DNA of 64,000 bases from Bimuria novae-zelandiae CBS 107.79 (GCA_010015655.1 ML976715.1:338496-402495), one strand, 5' to 3'; positions 18,689-30,151 are shown, counted from the first letter of the stretch. Notes: generated from the letters alone by a model not told the origin. Numbers and translations are program-made.

Positions 18689-20434
18689 ATGGACGAGCCT
18701 ACATCCACTTTCAAAAACCCCGTCCTCCGCGGCTTCAACCCCGACCCTACCGTCTGCGTGGTCCCTAGCGAAGGCGACCAGCCTACACGCTTCTTCCTCA
18801 GCACATCCACCTTTGAATACACACCATCATGTCCCATTTACACATCCATCGACCTTGTGAACTGGACGCTCATCGGGCACGCGCTTACCCGGCCCAGCCA
18901 AATCAATCTCCGCACCGTAGAACCGGGCGCCGGATCCTGGGCCTCCACGCTGCGCTACCGGAAGCAAGAGAAGAGATTCTACCTCACGACAGGCGTGTTT
19001 CAACGGTACCGACCAGCGGCCGATGAGCGCATTTTCCCCCGTGGCTTCTACGTGCACACGACCAACCCGTTTGATTCCTCCTCCTGGAGCGACCCGATCT
19101 ATTTCGACAACCCTGGTTTCGACCAGGATCTCTTCTGGGACGACGCCTCCGCCCCGCTGGGGTCTCCTGCAAAAGTATACTTAAGTACGACGGTGAGACT
19201 AGCCGAGAGAGACTTGTCGAAGAAGCTAAAGGATTTCGCGGTGCATGTTTCGCAGATAGACTTACCGACCGGACGAACACTCACTGCCCCAGTCCCCATT
19301 CATAAGAGTCCTTTCGGCGTCGCAGAAGGCTCACACATCCTCTTCCGCAGCCCCTACTACTACCTCTTCGTCGCTGAAGGCGGGACCGAAGCCGGACACC
19401 GCGAAACCGTTCTACGCTCCACCGCGGGCGTGTACGGCCCTTGGGAGAGTCAAGATTCGCCTGTACTGTATAACGGCGTGGACGGGGAGGTGCAGCGCAC
19501 GGGACACGCTGATGTCTTTGAGGACGGGACGGGCCGGTGGTGGGGTGTGTTTCTTGGTGTGAGGCCTTTGAGAAAGGAGGATGGGTGGACGGAGCCGCAG
19601 TTGGGACGGGAGACGTTTTTAGTAGCCGTCGACTGGATAGACGACTGGCCTGTCTTCAACGGCAACTCTCCCGTAACCCTTCTCACGCGCGGGCGAGACG
19701 ACGTCGTCCAGCGCATTGAACAGCGCGTACCTCCCGGGTCGCCAAAGTGGGTTGCGCAACTAGACGGAAAACAAGGAGATGCATTAGAGCTAGGCTGGTA
19801 CACCCGCCTCACGCCCCTCGCCCCCTTCCACTCCCTCACCGCCCGCACCGGCTGTCTCCGCATCTGGGGGAATTGCTACACCCTGTCCTCCCCCGAGGCA
19901 CCTGCACTTCTGCTACGAAAGCAAACAGAGTACACAGAATCATTCCACGCAACGCTGTCCTTCGCGCCGCGCAAACCCGGGTATGAAGCCGGCGTGGCGG
20001 TGTACTATTCTCCATATTCGTACGCCACCATCGGTATCAGAGCGCTCAAATCTGGCTCCGACGGCGCACCAACGCGCACAGTCGTGTGCAGGAAGCCTAC
20101 AGGCACACCCGGACAGTTCGAAATCTCCCATCCGGTGCTTGAATCCGGAAGCGCACTGTCCCTCGCAGACGACGCAAAGGTCGAGCTGTGCGCCGAGGCG
20201 TGTAACGGGTCGTACAAGCTGTACCTGAAGCATGCGGAGGGCATCGAGAGCTTCACGTTTACGGCGGAGGAGCTGGTTGTTACGCCGCCTGTTGGCATGG
20301 CATTCACGGGCACCATGTTCGGCGTGTATGCGTTTGGGGAGTGGGAGCCTGTGCTGGATCCAGCGGATTTTGAGGGGATATGTGTGCGGGAGGGGAGGGA
20401 GAGGGATTTGGAGGGGGTGGAGTGGGTGTGGTGA
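18689..20434 (+). CDS. Glycoside hydrolase family 43 (xylosidase/arabinofuranosidase-like)
   Basis: A 581-residue protein with a five-bladed propeller GH43 domain and a C-terminal beta-sandwich. GH43 enzymes cleave beta-xylosides or alpha-arabinofuranosides of plant hemicellulose. The three acidic residues are visible in context: the base Asp in GFNPDP (Asp19), the pKa-modulating Asp in FDQDLFWDD, and the acid Glu in VAEGSHILFR. The region after about 330 has the WDYT-free, beta-rich look of the GH43 C-terminal domain (LRIWGNCYTL...). No signal peptide follows the ATG at 18689, so the protein is probably intracellular or leaderless. It follows the lipase on the same strand by 294 bp. The exact substrate is unknown. 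Confidence 0.87.
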   Translation: MDEPTSTFKNPVLRGFNPDPTVCVVPSEGDQPTRFFLSTSTFEYTPSCPIYTSIDLVNWTLIGHALTRPSQINLRTVEPGAGSWASTLRYRKQEKRFYLTTGVFQRYRPAADERIFPRGFYVHTTNPFDSSSWSDPIYFDNPGFDQDLFWDDASAPLGSPAKVYLSTTVRLAERDLSKKLKDFAVHVSQIDLPTGRTLTAPVPIHKSPFGVAEGSHILFRSPYYYLFVAEGGTEAGHRETVLRSTAGVYGPWESQDSPVLYNGVDGEVQRTGHADVFEDGTGRWWGVFLGVRPLRKEDGWTEPQLGRETFLVAVDWIDDWPVFNGNSPVTLLTRGRDDVVQRIEQRVPPGSPKWVAQLDGKQGDALELGWYTRLTPLAPFHSLTARTGCLRIWGNCYTLSSPEAPALLLRKQTEYTESFHATLSFAPRKPGYEAGVAVYYSPYSYATIGIRALKSGSDGAPTRTVVCRKPTGTPGQFEISHPVLESGSALSLADDAKVELCAEACNGSYKLYLKHAEGIESFTFTAEELVVTPPVGMAFTGTMFGVYAFGEWEPVLDPADFEGICVREGRERDLEGVEWVW

Positions 20435-20735
20435 GGGGGTTGGTAGGGTTGGTAAGGGTGAAAGGCGCAAGTGAAGACGGGATGGATGGGTATATTGATG
20501 CCATTTCCCGAAGAGACTACACATTTGCCTAGGTTATGACTGGCGAGCCTCAAAGCTATGTACCTACGGCGGAAGGCCGAACCCACTGAGTCGATTCCAT
20601 CGATCAGCTGCATCCACTTTGGCTCGCCAGACTCGCTTCCCCGATCCATCTATATTCACCCCAGCCTTCCCTCGCTAATACCTCCTGCATTGGATGCTTC
20701 GAATACTATCATTCGGCTCGATCACCCCATGCGGG
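20435..20735. other. Convergent intergenic region
   Basis: The 301 bp between the 3' ends of the GH43 gene and the minus-strand crystallin-like gene. Nothing is recognisable beyond a G-rich start and the likely 3' untranslated sequences. Confidence 0.4.
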
Positions 20736-23190
20736 TCAGAATCTCCAGGATACCCCGATCCTCCAACCGTTCTCCTCCGGACAATCCGGTTCGGTCCACG
20801 CATAGCACACGAACTGGACCTCCTTCCCATCATTACCCTTGTATTTGTACATCTTAAAAGACGATGCAGTGGCATCGAGTTTGAAACAGATCTCGGTGTA
20901 CACTTCGTTAACGAGGACGTAGGCGGCCCTATTCTGGAAGCTTCGGTCCTTGTACAGGTCCAGCACGTGGATTTCAGGCGCCGGCTCGACCCATGAAACC
21001 CCATCGAGGGAAGTCGGGCCCGCTGGCCCCTTGAGTGCGGATCCCCATGCACACTTCAAGGCTCGTATCTTGTCGCTGAGCACCCTGAGATCGTATGGAC
21101 TCTTGGGGAAGTAGAAGTAGTGATTTGAATCGTTTTCGCAGTCTTCGGGTGATAGATAGTAACGACAGGTCCAGCGGTCTCCGTGCTTTGGTTGCCTGTT
21201 CTTGAGCGACCTGACATGGTTAGGCCAACCGGAGATGCAGCGCCCGAACTTTCCATTATCCCACCGGTCGCCATTCCAGGCTGCCTCGCTGAATAATGAC
21301 ACATAGGGCATGTCCATATCGAATACCAAAGGTGGCCCTTGCCAGTTAGCGATCTCCCGGTCTGTGTGGATTTCAACAGTGGAGACAGATGTATCGATAG
21401 TATCAATGGTCTGGGGAGACGAAAGCATCTGATCTCCGATGAATAATTCACCTTTCTCAATGCCTTTTGTCTCGCGCGCGCCAATAGCAGCCGTTTGCTT
21501 CCGTTCGACTCCGGCAAAAGCTTTCCGGATGTGGCATTGGATGCCTCTGATTTCGTCGTTGAGCGCGAGGGTGCGCCAGGATGTGCCAGGGAAGGGAAGT
21601 TGCATGGCTTTGGTGGCCGAGCCGTATTTCTTGCAGTCGGGGGAGTTCCATGCCCAACATTCGTACGGGATGGGTTTGCCGTTGGATGCATCGCCGTTGT
21701 ACATTTTGATGGAGGACCCTTTGCCGTTGAATCTGTGGCACTTTCGGTCGTATGCGGCCCCGAAGCCGAGGTATTGGACGTCGCCCTGGAAGTCGACGTG
21801 TTCGTACAGTTCGAGAAGGTGCTCCTCCCTGCCCAACTTGGCTGGACTGCGGTTAATGACGGAATCACTCTGCTTTGCAGGAATACCCTCGGTCCACCCA
21901 CTGCACCAGAAACTTCTTAGCCTCCCATCAAAGTTTGTTTTACCGTCGCGGCCACCGTGAGTTATATCCAGCCACTCTGTTTGACCGGACTGAGCGGTTA
22001 TGTGCCATACGGTAATGTCCGCATGGTCGAGAATTTGACATTTCGAAAACCTGAGCATTCATTAGCAAGCAATTTCTTACGTAGAGCACATCTGCATTTC
22101 AGTTCAGCTACTCACGTGTAAGCTCTTCAAAAGTATTGCTCGCCCTTTGGGCCAAGCCGGTGCACTCGCAAGGATGATATGCTTGCATCACTTCTGTGAT
22201 GAATGTCAGAGACGCCTCTTCGTTATGATTGAATACTTACGGGAAGTCGAAACATTTCCTAGTCACTGCAAGCTCATAGTTGAGGTAATAACGCGTACCG
22301 CGCAGTAATGGCTCCGAAAAGAAATCGATCTGGAACTATCAGCGGGGGGGCACAAAAACTATTGAATAAACTTACAGCTGACCAATCATACGGATCCGGC
22401 GCATCCTGATATCCAATTAAGATTCTATTCCTCTCAATATCGTTGGTTCTGCGCTCGTTCTGCCCATCCGGTGCGTTACGAGACATAAAACCCTTATTGC
22501 ACCTCACACTGCGAACTTTGTTGTCCCACCCTCGGTACGGTGCGTTTTTGATGTCTGGTTATGTGCCCAATAGAATGTAGTTGTCGTGTGGACTGTACCC
22601 TGGGGTGCAATCCGGCGTACTAGCTGCTTGTCAGTTCTGTAACGCACCCTCGCGTAACGCTCAAGGTCGACTGAAATGAACTGAATTGACAACTAGCGGG
22701 TTATTACAAGATGGGTAAGATAACAGCCAATATTCAGCTTTACACGAGCACACCTTGAGTTCCCTAGGACTTGAACTTACGAATACCCGAAACACTCATC
22801 ATTGACATTCTTGCGAACAGAGGAGATACTGGCACCTAGACTATCACATCGGTCAGCAATGCCTGTGTACATTGATGAGTGTGGTGTATACGGTAGGGTG
22901 GAGCATAGCGCGGAATCGAGCTGACCGTTGGTGTAATAGTGTGCGGTTCCCGCAAAATTGGAGTCCTTGTACAACTCGAGCAGCGACACAAGTTAGTACG
23001 CAGGACGGAAGCGAGTTGTAACATTGTAGCAATGATTTCAGTCAAGACTTACCGGGTAAGCGGTCGCTTTAGACGACTCCCCCTCGCGTTGAAGAGGTGA
23101 GGAAGCCTCGGTCACAGCACCACCATCCCTGTGGATGACGGCCCCGAGGGCGACCGAGGCGACGGCCAAACAGGGAAGCAAGGCGCGCAT
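20736..23190 (-). CDS. Secreted multi-module beta/gamma-crystallin-like protein
   Basis: A multi-exon gene for a large secreted protein of unknown function. Exon 1 (23053-23190) encodes a signal peptide, MRALLPCLAVASVALGAV. Exon 2 (22781-22974) opens with LYKDSNFAGTAHYY. Clear later exons are one ending at 22376 (YDWSA), one at 22241-22335 (FFSEPLLRGTRYYLNY) and a long last exon, about 20736-22053. The product contains at least five related modules of the pattern LYxxxxFxGxxxY, a Cys about 15 residues on, then SSxKMY and a Cys/Trp-rich loop (CYAWTEPDC, CWAWNSPDC). This fits Greek-key crystallin-like motifs, as in LYEHVDFQG, LFSEAAWNG and LYKDRSFQN. The joins between about 22058 and 22240 and between 22504 and 22780 are not resolved; one reading gives a stop, so a frameshift or another small intron is possible. 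The crystallin assignment is inference from pattern. Confidence 0.68.
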
Positions 23191-23877
23191 AGTTTGTGAG
23201 GCTAGCAGAGGCTTGGGAAGATGGATAGGTAGAAGTTCAGGCAATGTGTCTTTCTGAGGTCGAGGTGAGAGAGAAGAAGCTCTGGAAAGCGAGCCTTTGA
23301 CCGGAAGTAGCGAGTGCTAACGAGGGAAGGATCGTTTGCTAGCCGGGGCAGGAGCGCAAGGACATTTCGATCACAATATTATCATGGAATACTCCGGGTT
23401 GATTGGTGCAGTTAATACCAAGATGTTGACAGGCGCGATTGAACGAAGAATACCCTGCACGCTCCTCCCTATTAGATTATGCCGCAGATATCGCGCCGCT
23501 CTGTGGATCTTTCCCAACAATTCTCTATTGGAATCAAAGAACTAAGTACAGAGCCTCGTGTATCGTGCAGTCGTGCGTTAAGATCTTATTGTGGATCACA
23601 TCGTCAAGCGGTTCCCATGGGCCACGAAAGCTCATCTCGAAAACTTCATATACGTGGAATGGACTTCAACTTGGATTTCTGACAGATGAGACGATGAAGA
23701 CCAATGAAGAAGTAACAACGTACTTCTTATACAGACTGCGGTACATATTGCGCATGAACATATCAAAGTACCGCATCACCACAGATCAACCCCGGCCTCA
23801 AAGCTCCCTCCCGTCTACCAGAAAAAGACGAAGGAAAAAGCACATACAGACCAGTACCAAGAGCCATTGCACCATCC
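23191..23877. other. Intergenic region
   Basis: 687 bp between two secreted-protein genes on the minus strand. Short frames on the plus strand have no recognisable product. It presumably holds the promoter of the crystallin-like gene next to 23190. Confidence 0.35.
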
Positions 23878-24595
23878 TCAAGCCCCAATACTAAACGAAT
23901 CGCCTTTCGTCCTCCATCCTCCGTCCTCCTCTCCAGTCTGATCGTGCGGATTCAACATAGTACCCAGCTCAATACACAAAATCGACGAGATACTATCCGC
24001 CCACGTATCCCCATACATCCTACGCCCTATCTCATCCGACTTCACCCTGTCTTCTAAATTCACCTGGCCAAGGTCGGCAACCCCATTATTCGGAGAAGTG
24101 ATACTGTAGAATTCGTCTCCCTGCGGGCCCGGGTCGCAGGCTTTGTGCCTAAGAGGGGAATTAACACAGTGATTTAATTCCATGTAATATATTATGAGTC
24201 GAGGAGGGTGAGCGGGAAGCTTTGAAGGGGGACTTACACATAGTAATAGCATTCCGAGTCCTTTCCCTCTTCTTTATGCTGTTATATAGAGACGGTGTTG
24301 TCGTTGCTGTAGAAAATGTGAGTGGATTTCCTGGACGAAGAAAAAAAAAAATGTGCAGCTCTTACAAGTTCTCAAGGTTGAGGCAAGTGCCATCCCCCCA
24401 CGTTAGGAAGCAATGGTAGTCACCCGTGAAGTTTGGTCCGCTCCAGAGTGCGCCATGTCCGACATCTTTGTCTCAGCATTCGTCTGGGTACTTTATATCA
24501 TACCTAGCGGTCAGTCTGGATGAATCAGACCGGCCTTGGAGCTTGGCAGCGGCCATGGTGATGAATATGGACAGAAGCAACTCATTTAGACGCAT
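23878..24595 (-). pseudogene. Small secreted crystallin-like protein, copy 1, with two in-frame stops
   Basis: Three exons are recognisable. Exon 1 starts at the ATG at 24595 with signal peptide MRLNELLLSIFITMAAAKLQ. It runs through GALWSGPNFTGDYHC and CLNLENL to a GTAAGA donor. The middle exon starts FNDNTVSI and ends ECYYYV before GTAAGT. The last exon starts HKACDPGPQGDEFY and contains YGDTWADSISSI before the stop at 23878. Intron positions and phases are the same as in copy 2. Two stops break the frame: a TGA after YPDEC (about 24475) and a TAA in the middle exon after TVSI. The TAA fits a CAA-to-TAA RIP change. Unless unknown splicing removes them, this is a pseudogene. The module pattern resembles the large crystallin-like gene on its 3' side. 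Confidence 0.62.
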
Positions 24596-24888
24596 AATAG
24601 CTGGTGTGAATGTGTGTAGTCTCAGAATGGAAACGACTTCACCCACTGAAATACGTTTCTTATATGTAGCATGTGCGTCCGAACACGCAGACAACAATCC
24701 ATTGTTTTACCCCTCGTCATCCTGGACACGTGCCCGTGCCTTCCTGTTCGATGGTACAAATAGACAAACAAATTCCCCCTGTCAGCGCGACGATCGATAT
24801 GACACTATAGTAGGGTTCTCTTTGTCAGAATCTAGAACATTTTTGAGGGAAAGGTTCTGAAGCGCAGAATTCCTTTATGTTGGAGCTT
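24596..24888. other. Duplicated intergenic unit (copy 1 upstream region)
   Basis: The 293 bp upstream of copy 1 resemble 25733-26187 upstream of copy 2. Shared blocks include the CAGACA(A/G)CAAT(C/T)(C/T)ATTG stretch and the downstream TTCCT(T/C)TATGTTGG. This shows that the tandem duplication covered promoters as well as coding sequence. Confidence 0.6.
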
Positions 24889-25732
24889 TCACGACAACAA
24901 AGGATTAACAATGGTTCTCAAAACTGCATTGATGTCTGAGATGCCTAGTTCTGCCCACCAAAAACTCCACAACCAAAATAATAAAGCCAAAACTCCACGG
25001 CAACATCTTCCCACTCTCTTCCCTATATAGAAGGGATACTCCGCCCAGTACTGCACCGAGCTAATGTTGTCCGCCCACATATCCCCATTCGTCTCGAACC
25101 CCGGGGCATCCGATTTCCAAAGCCCGAACAACTCATTTTGATCTATAGTGATAATTCCATCATCCGATATGACCATATTCACGCCCAGGGCGCCGAGGTC
25201 TTTCCGTTGGTAGTCTTCCTGCTTGGAACCATCATAGACTAGGGCGTAATACTGGTCGCCCCGCGGGCCTGCGTCACAGTCTGAGTGTCTAGAATGAGCG
25301 TTTAGCGAGCTGTTCTTGTTTCACGCAATGATAAACCTAGGAAATCGAAGGATACAACGAACAGGGGCGTGCCTACAGATAGAATCTACATCCACCGCCG
25401 TCGCGTCTCATCCCGATCTCAAGCGAGACGATTTTGTCGTTGCTGTAAACGGAGTCAATGAGTCGGTAGAAAAATTGGGTGGTACGAAGTGCTTACAAAT
25501 TAGTTTCCGGGTCCCAGAGATTAATGCATTTGTCCAGCGCTTTGATGCACCGGCAATTGGTTGCAGGTGAGTAATCTTTCCCGCTCCAGAGGGCGACCTG
25601 CCCGTCGCGTTCGATTCCAGGGGGGCATGTTCAGTCGCAACCGGGCATTTTCAAGAAGTCCGGCTGGAGAAATTGGGCCATAGCGGTGGAGGCAGTGATG
25701 AAGATGAAGGTAAGCACGTTAATTAGACGCAT
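24889..25732 (-). pseudogene. Small secreted crystallin-like protein, copy 2, with an in-frame TGA
   Basis: Tandem paralogue of copy 1. The ATG at 25732 begins signal peptide MRLINVLTFIFITASTAMAQ. A TGA interrupts the frame after KMPGCD (about 25633). The frame then continues in register with TCPPGIERDGQVALWSGKDY, CRCIKALDKCINL and a GTAAGC donor. Exon 2 begins FNDKIVSLEIGMRRDGGGC and ends at GTAGGC. Exon 3 begins HSDCDAGPRGDQYY, contains NGDMWADNISSV, and ends with a hydrophobic VLALLFWLWSFWW segment before a short tail. Splice phases equal those of copy 1. Apart from the TGA the frame is intact, so readthrough, a sequencing error or a recent lesion are all possible. Confidence 0.6.
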
Positions 25733-26187
25733 GATTGCTGTTGGAAGTTGTGTTTAAATGTTTAGTCTTGGAACGAAAACGAATCGACCTGCGGAAATAC
25801 GGTTTCTATATATATTGATCTTATTAAACTTTGTGTCGTGTGCATATGAACCTGCAGACAGCAATTTATTGCTTTGCCCATTCTGACGCTGAACACCCTA
25901 TGGTAGCTATGGTCGTGTCTCCTACGCCTCTTTGCGCACACATCTCCACACTATTTTTTATATGTTATTCTACTGCGCCTTCCCGCTACTATAATTATTA
26001 GGCCTTCTAGTTACTGTGTGTCGCATGTTGTCAAAGAGCAGAAACAGACCAACAAAGCCACCCTGTCAACATGACGACCCATGTGACACAATAGCGACCT
26101 CGGGAGTATCTCTCTATGAGATTATACGGTCCTCTAAGACGAGCAGCGTTTCCTCTATGTTGGTACATGACTGTTACAGAGCTTAGA

Positions 26188-26244
26188 CTACAACAAAGGA
26201 TCGACGAATGTTCTGGAAGCTGCGTTGAGGTCTGAGCCTGATGA
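26188..26244 (-). pseudogene. Third copy of the small secreted gene, 3' end only
   Basis: The reverse strand reads SGSDLNAASRTFVDPLL and then a stop. This aligns with the end of copy 2 (GISDINAVLRTIVNPLLS plus stop). Homology is lost beyond about 26250, so only the last 18 or so codons remain. It marks the right edge of the tandem duplication array. Confidence 0.6.
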
Positions 26245-26249
26245 CTTAT

Positions 26250-28152
26250 CGTACTTGAGAATTATGTTACCTCGCGGTGCATGAGAAGTATACAAGTCTC
26301 AAACTGAATGGATTTCCATTGATTTTCACTCTGTCAAAATGCCGACCAGAGCTCGAACACACTCACCATCCCGCTGGGTAACCCACGCGCTCCCGAGGAC
26401 GATCTGGCCATCGTGCTCGTATACAATACCCATGACATTCGGAGAAAGAAGCTAATACGATATTACCTAGGAGATGAAGAAGATCGTGAGTCTGCTGCGC
26501 CGATGGAAGACAGAGCCGTTCGCGTAGAGGCACTGATCCTTCAACGGCAGTTAGCTCGACTGGATATACGGTGAATACGGGGATACCAAACACCACTGCA
26601 CCGTAAACACACCAACCACTCCAGTCCTGCGACCTTCATAGCAATCGGACGCCAATGGAAAGAACATCTTCCACTGTACCACAGCCACGCCTCTCGCCGC
26701 AACCCGCCGACTAGGCGCGCGGCGCCTGAGGCTCCCACCGTGCCACTCCCCTCCACTCCCATTCCTGACTCGACATCCATCTGCGACCGCCCGCACGAGG
26801 CTCAATACGCCCTACAGGGCTGCAATGCATGCACCCACACACTGCCGCCCTGCGTGTGCAGCGACTCCGGGTCGCGAGCCTAATCCCACGTCCTGCTCCC
26901 CACAGCAGCATCATCGCCCACACATCGGTCAACACAACGTCCATGCAGCAGCGGCGAGTTGAGTAGCAAGGCGTAAAGCTTAGCCGTGATTCACGTACAG
27001 CCCTTGTACCTCTCCCTTCGAAGAAACTTTGTCGCGTCGCAGGCAGGCAACAGGACGACTACGCCGGTGCGCGCACCCATTGGCCGCGCGTCCAAGCTGA
27101 GAAGAGGTCCTCCATCGCGCCGTGGCGCACTCAGAACATCCCAATGCACTCCATTCCACATTCCCTCACTCCTCCGGTCCGCCCTCAAGTTTAAACTTTC
27201 CACCGTAGCACAGCACGGAAGTCGGAAGTGTAAGTGGGGTGTGCGCACCGTTGTGCAACGGGGCGGTCTTACGCCTGCGCCGGCTGCCCTGGCCGCCATC
27301 CATCACCGACGCAAGCCACCCAGCAATCCCATTTCTTCCGATGCGGCTCGCAGGCTGCTTCGGGAAGGTCAGAGGCGACAATACGGTTTTGAGACCGTGC
27401 GTCGTTTGCCTGTTTCGCCTCGTCGTTGGTGTGGAAAGTTGCCCTGCGAGCCCGCGGGAAGCCTCGGAGGACGATGGCTGGGCGGACGGTTGAGACGCTG
27501 AGAGTTTTTAACATATCCTCAATTGGGCATGTCACACTGCATGAAAATCTCGTCGCGTGACTCTGTGTGACCGGCGGAAGTTTTGGTCGCAGGCGGGCGT
27601 TGTTATGGTGGATGAAGGCGTCGCTGCCGGGCGCCATGGTAAGCCTGAAGCCAATTTCTTAAAGAAGGATTGCTCGGCGCATTTATTAAGCTGCGGTCAG
27701 CAGCGATCTAAGCGCTCGGTGTGAACTCAAATTCAAGTGCAGATGTATCATTGCGAGGCAAGAGATATTGCGCGTGGTAAAATGACTTGTATTCGAGTGG
27801 TGTAAGGGTGAGTGCACCCCTGCTAGATGCAGAGGCGCACTGGGATGCTCGTATGCAACATGCAATGCCGCTTAACGCTGGAGATGTACAACATACGCTA
27901 CCATGACATGCCGTACCAGAAGGTCCCCCTGCACGCATGCAATAAAGAAAACGCCACGCGCCAGCGCGGAGGTAAGAAGGGTATTATGCGGGAAACCGAG
28001 ACCAATACCATGGGACGCCAACCTCAATGCAAAAAAAGAACGAAAAGTGAGTGTGTGATCTAGAGAGATTAGCCTAAGACGACTTCGGAGCGGCTTAGTC
28101 GTTGCTTACCAGAGACATCGCTCTCCCAGTGTGCGGACTCGTCGAACAACAC
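26250..28152. other. Gene-poor region
   Basis: About 1.9 kb. The only noteworthy frame is an ATG-initiated 122-codon stretch on the minus strand (27269-27637). It shows no domain, competes with overlapping frames on the other strand, and is not called. The DNA is not RIP-degraded. No repeat or RNA gene was recognised. Confidence 0.35.
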
Positions 28153-28359
28153 CTAACTTTGCTTTCTTACGATCTTCTCCACCTGACAGCATGGTCCCTT
28201 GTTATGGTTGCTGCAATATGTGCAGGACGAGTAATGATTGACGTTGAAAGGCCCGTAGTTGCATCGGCAGCAGTACCAGAAGTACTCCACCACCTTGTTG
28301 CCTTGCTTGCTTGGATCACGGGCGTGATGCCCATGTTTAGAAGAACCGGAAGCGGGCAT
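28153..28359 (-). CDS. Small WYCC-type cysteine-rich (zinc-ribbon-like) protein 1
   Basis: From the ATG at 28359 the product is 68 residues. The open frame extends 71 codons further upstream without an ATG, so an upstream exon may exist. The core is EYFWYCCRCNYGPF, then CTYCSNHNKGPCC, giving the pattern WYCCxC...GP...CxxC.H...C, which suggests a small zinc-binding knuckle. The same pattern occurs in the gene at 30152-30541, and I recall similar short proteins as common in Dothideomycetes. The function is unknown. The N-terminal part is His/Ser/Lys-rich and low in complexity. Confidence 0.55.
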   Translation of the reverse strand: MPASGSSKHGHHARDPSKQGNKVVEYFWYCCRCNYGPFNVNHYSSCTYCSNHNKGPCCQVEKIVRKQS

Positions 28360-30151
28360 TGTGTCGGTAAGGATGATTTCTGCAGAGCCTTCTTGACTCG
28401 AACTCGGGTTGCAACGGAGAAACTGAGATACCGTACCGCTGGGCGAGGGGCTGTCTCCTTCGAATACTCGGAGAAGGGTGCGACGACGGGACTCGGGACT
28501 AACCGCGGGAACGGGTGAGGGAGAATTGTTATCTGTAATGAATTTTAGGTACAATCGGGGCGCGCATAGCAAGGGTCAACTCACTATTTGCAAACTGTTC
28601 AGTATCGCAGCTCGAGCTTAGTCTCGAAGAGTATTCAAGACAGTAGCTGGCGAGCGCGGTGTTATATCCTCCGGACGTTGGATAAGCGGTAGCAATAGGT
28701 TGTAGGTATATAGCTCTAGTCGAATGGGATCCGTTGTCGCCGCGAAGAGTGAGCTATGAGCAGGAAACTATTTCCTGGGTGAACTCAGTGTGTAGATGGC
28801 GTGCTCTGTAGCAATACTTCGGCGGCAGAGATCCCATTCATATAGTGACAGGTATACAAAAGGACGGTGGATGAGCACGGTCGTGGCGGTCAACGATGAG
28901 GCGTGATGGAAGGACTCTCGAGCCATGCATGTCGCCCCGTAGCCTTCCGAATGAGGCCATATCAAAAGAGCACGCGTATGCATATCACTAGCAAACGGAT
29001 CAGGTTACACAATAATCCCATCAGAAAGTGCGCCGGCCGTTGCAGGAGCGGTGAAGAGGCGCCATCGACCGTTTGATTGGTAGCTCCGACCAGTGAGGGG
29101 CACAGAGGGAAGTCGATACCGGAGCTTCCTGTGACGAAACCGGCTCCGTTTTTCAGCGGGACGAGCTAAATTTCTAGTCGAAATGAAATGGTGCGAATGG
29201 TGGCGCTTTTGATAACAAAATGACCTATTTCATGGTGGCTGAGGCGATATTGGCCTGAGGCATCAGTACTTTAGATTCTGCCTAAGGCGCAGGGCAAAAC
29301 GAGGCACACGAGCGCGGTCTAAGTTGTAATCGACTGTCGTCTTTTCATTTTTGAAGTGAGAGGGTGTTGGATTCGTTCGTTGGGTAGTACAAAGGGTGGC
29401 ATCCGAAGCGTCTTTGAGCCTGTCTGCTACCGGTAACGAAATTCAAGTGGGAAGGCTAGCAGTTGGCCCAAAAAAAACCTTTCGTATCTCTAGGCTGCAT
29501 TGTACCTGCATATTGGAAGATCTGCCATGGTGAGATCCTGGAATGTGGTATATTGGAATTTCCGATCGGGTGGCCCCCACACTTGGTACGATGTGCGCTT
29601 ATGCCGGGATCCTTGTTGACCCCGCAGGGTGCATGGAACATGGAACAGCGAAGGCAAGATAGCAATAATAAGGAGGTAGAATAAAATTCTAGTGTGTGTC
29701 TCTGATTCCTCAGTGAAGAGGCGGCTGGAAACCCTTTCGGAGGTCTACGAATAAATAATTGAATAAGAAAATTCCACCACACAACTACCAGAAAAGATTG
29801 GCCAAAAGATCATCACCTTTGAATCGGACCACCAGAAGCGAGACTAGATTTGAGCGGATACACTTGGGAAAGGAAATTAAAGCAGAAACCGAACGAATGT
29901 CAACATGAGACGCAGTGTCAAAAGCCCAACAGTAAAGAAAAAGACGAAGCCTGGTTCAATAACTCAACAAAGTAGAACGAAGAGCAACGTATGTTGTGCG
30001 ACACCGAAGTGTACTCAAGCCAGAGGGGTAATAACTGAAGAGATGCTGGACCCGGGAAGTCTCGGTCCTCGGTGCAGGCTAATGGAAGGAACTGCATCCT
30101 TTGTTAGGTTTCTGCCATCTCTCCTCAACAATTCTGTCGTACCATCATTGC
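28360..30151. other. Region without recognised genes
   Basis: About 1.8 kb between the two WYCC-type genes. The part next to 28360 may contain a 5' exon of the first gene. No conserved frame, terminal repeat or RNA gene was seen. Confidence 0.35.

Noticed and set aside
27269..27637. 122-codon ATG frame on the minus strand
   Set aside because: No recognisable domain, overlapped by similar-length frames on the other strand, and low-complexity composition; length alone is not evidence in GC-balanced DNA.
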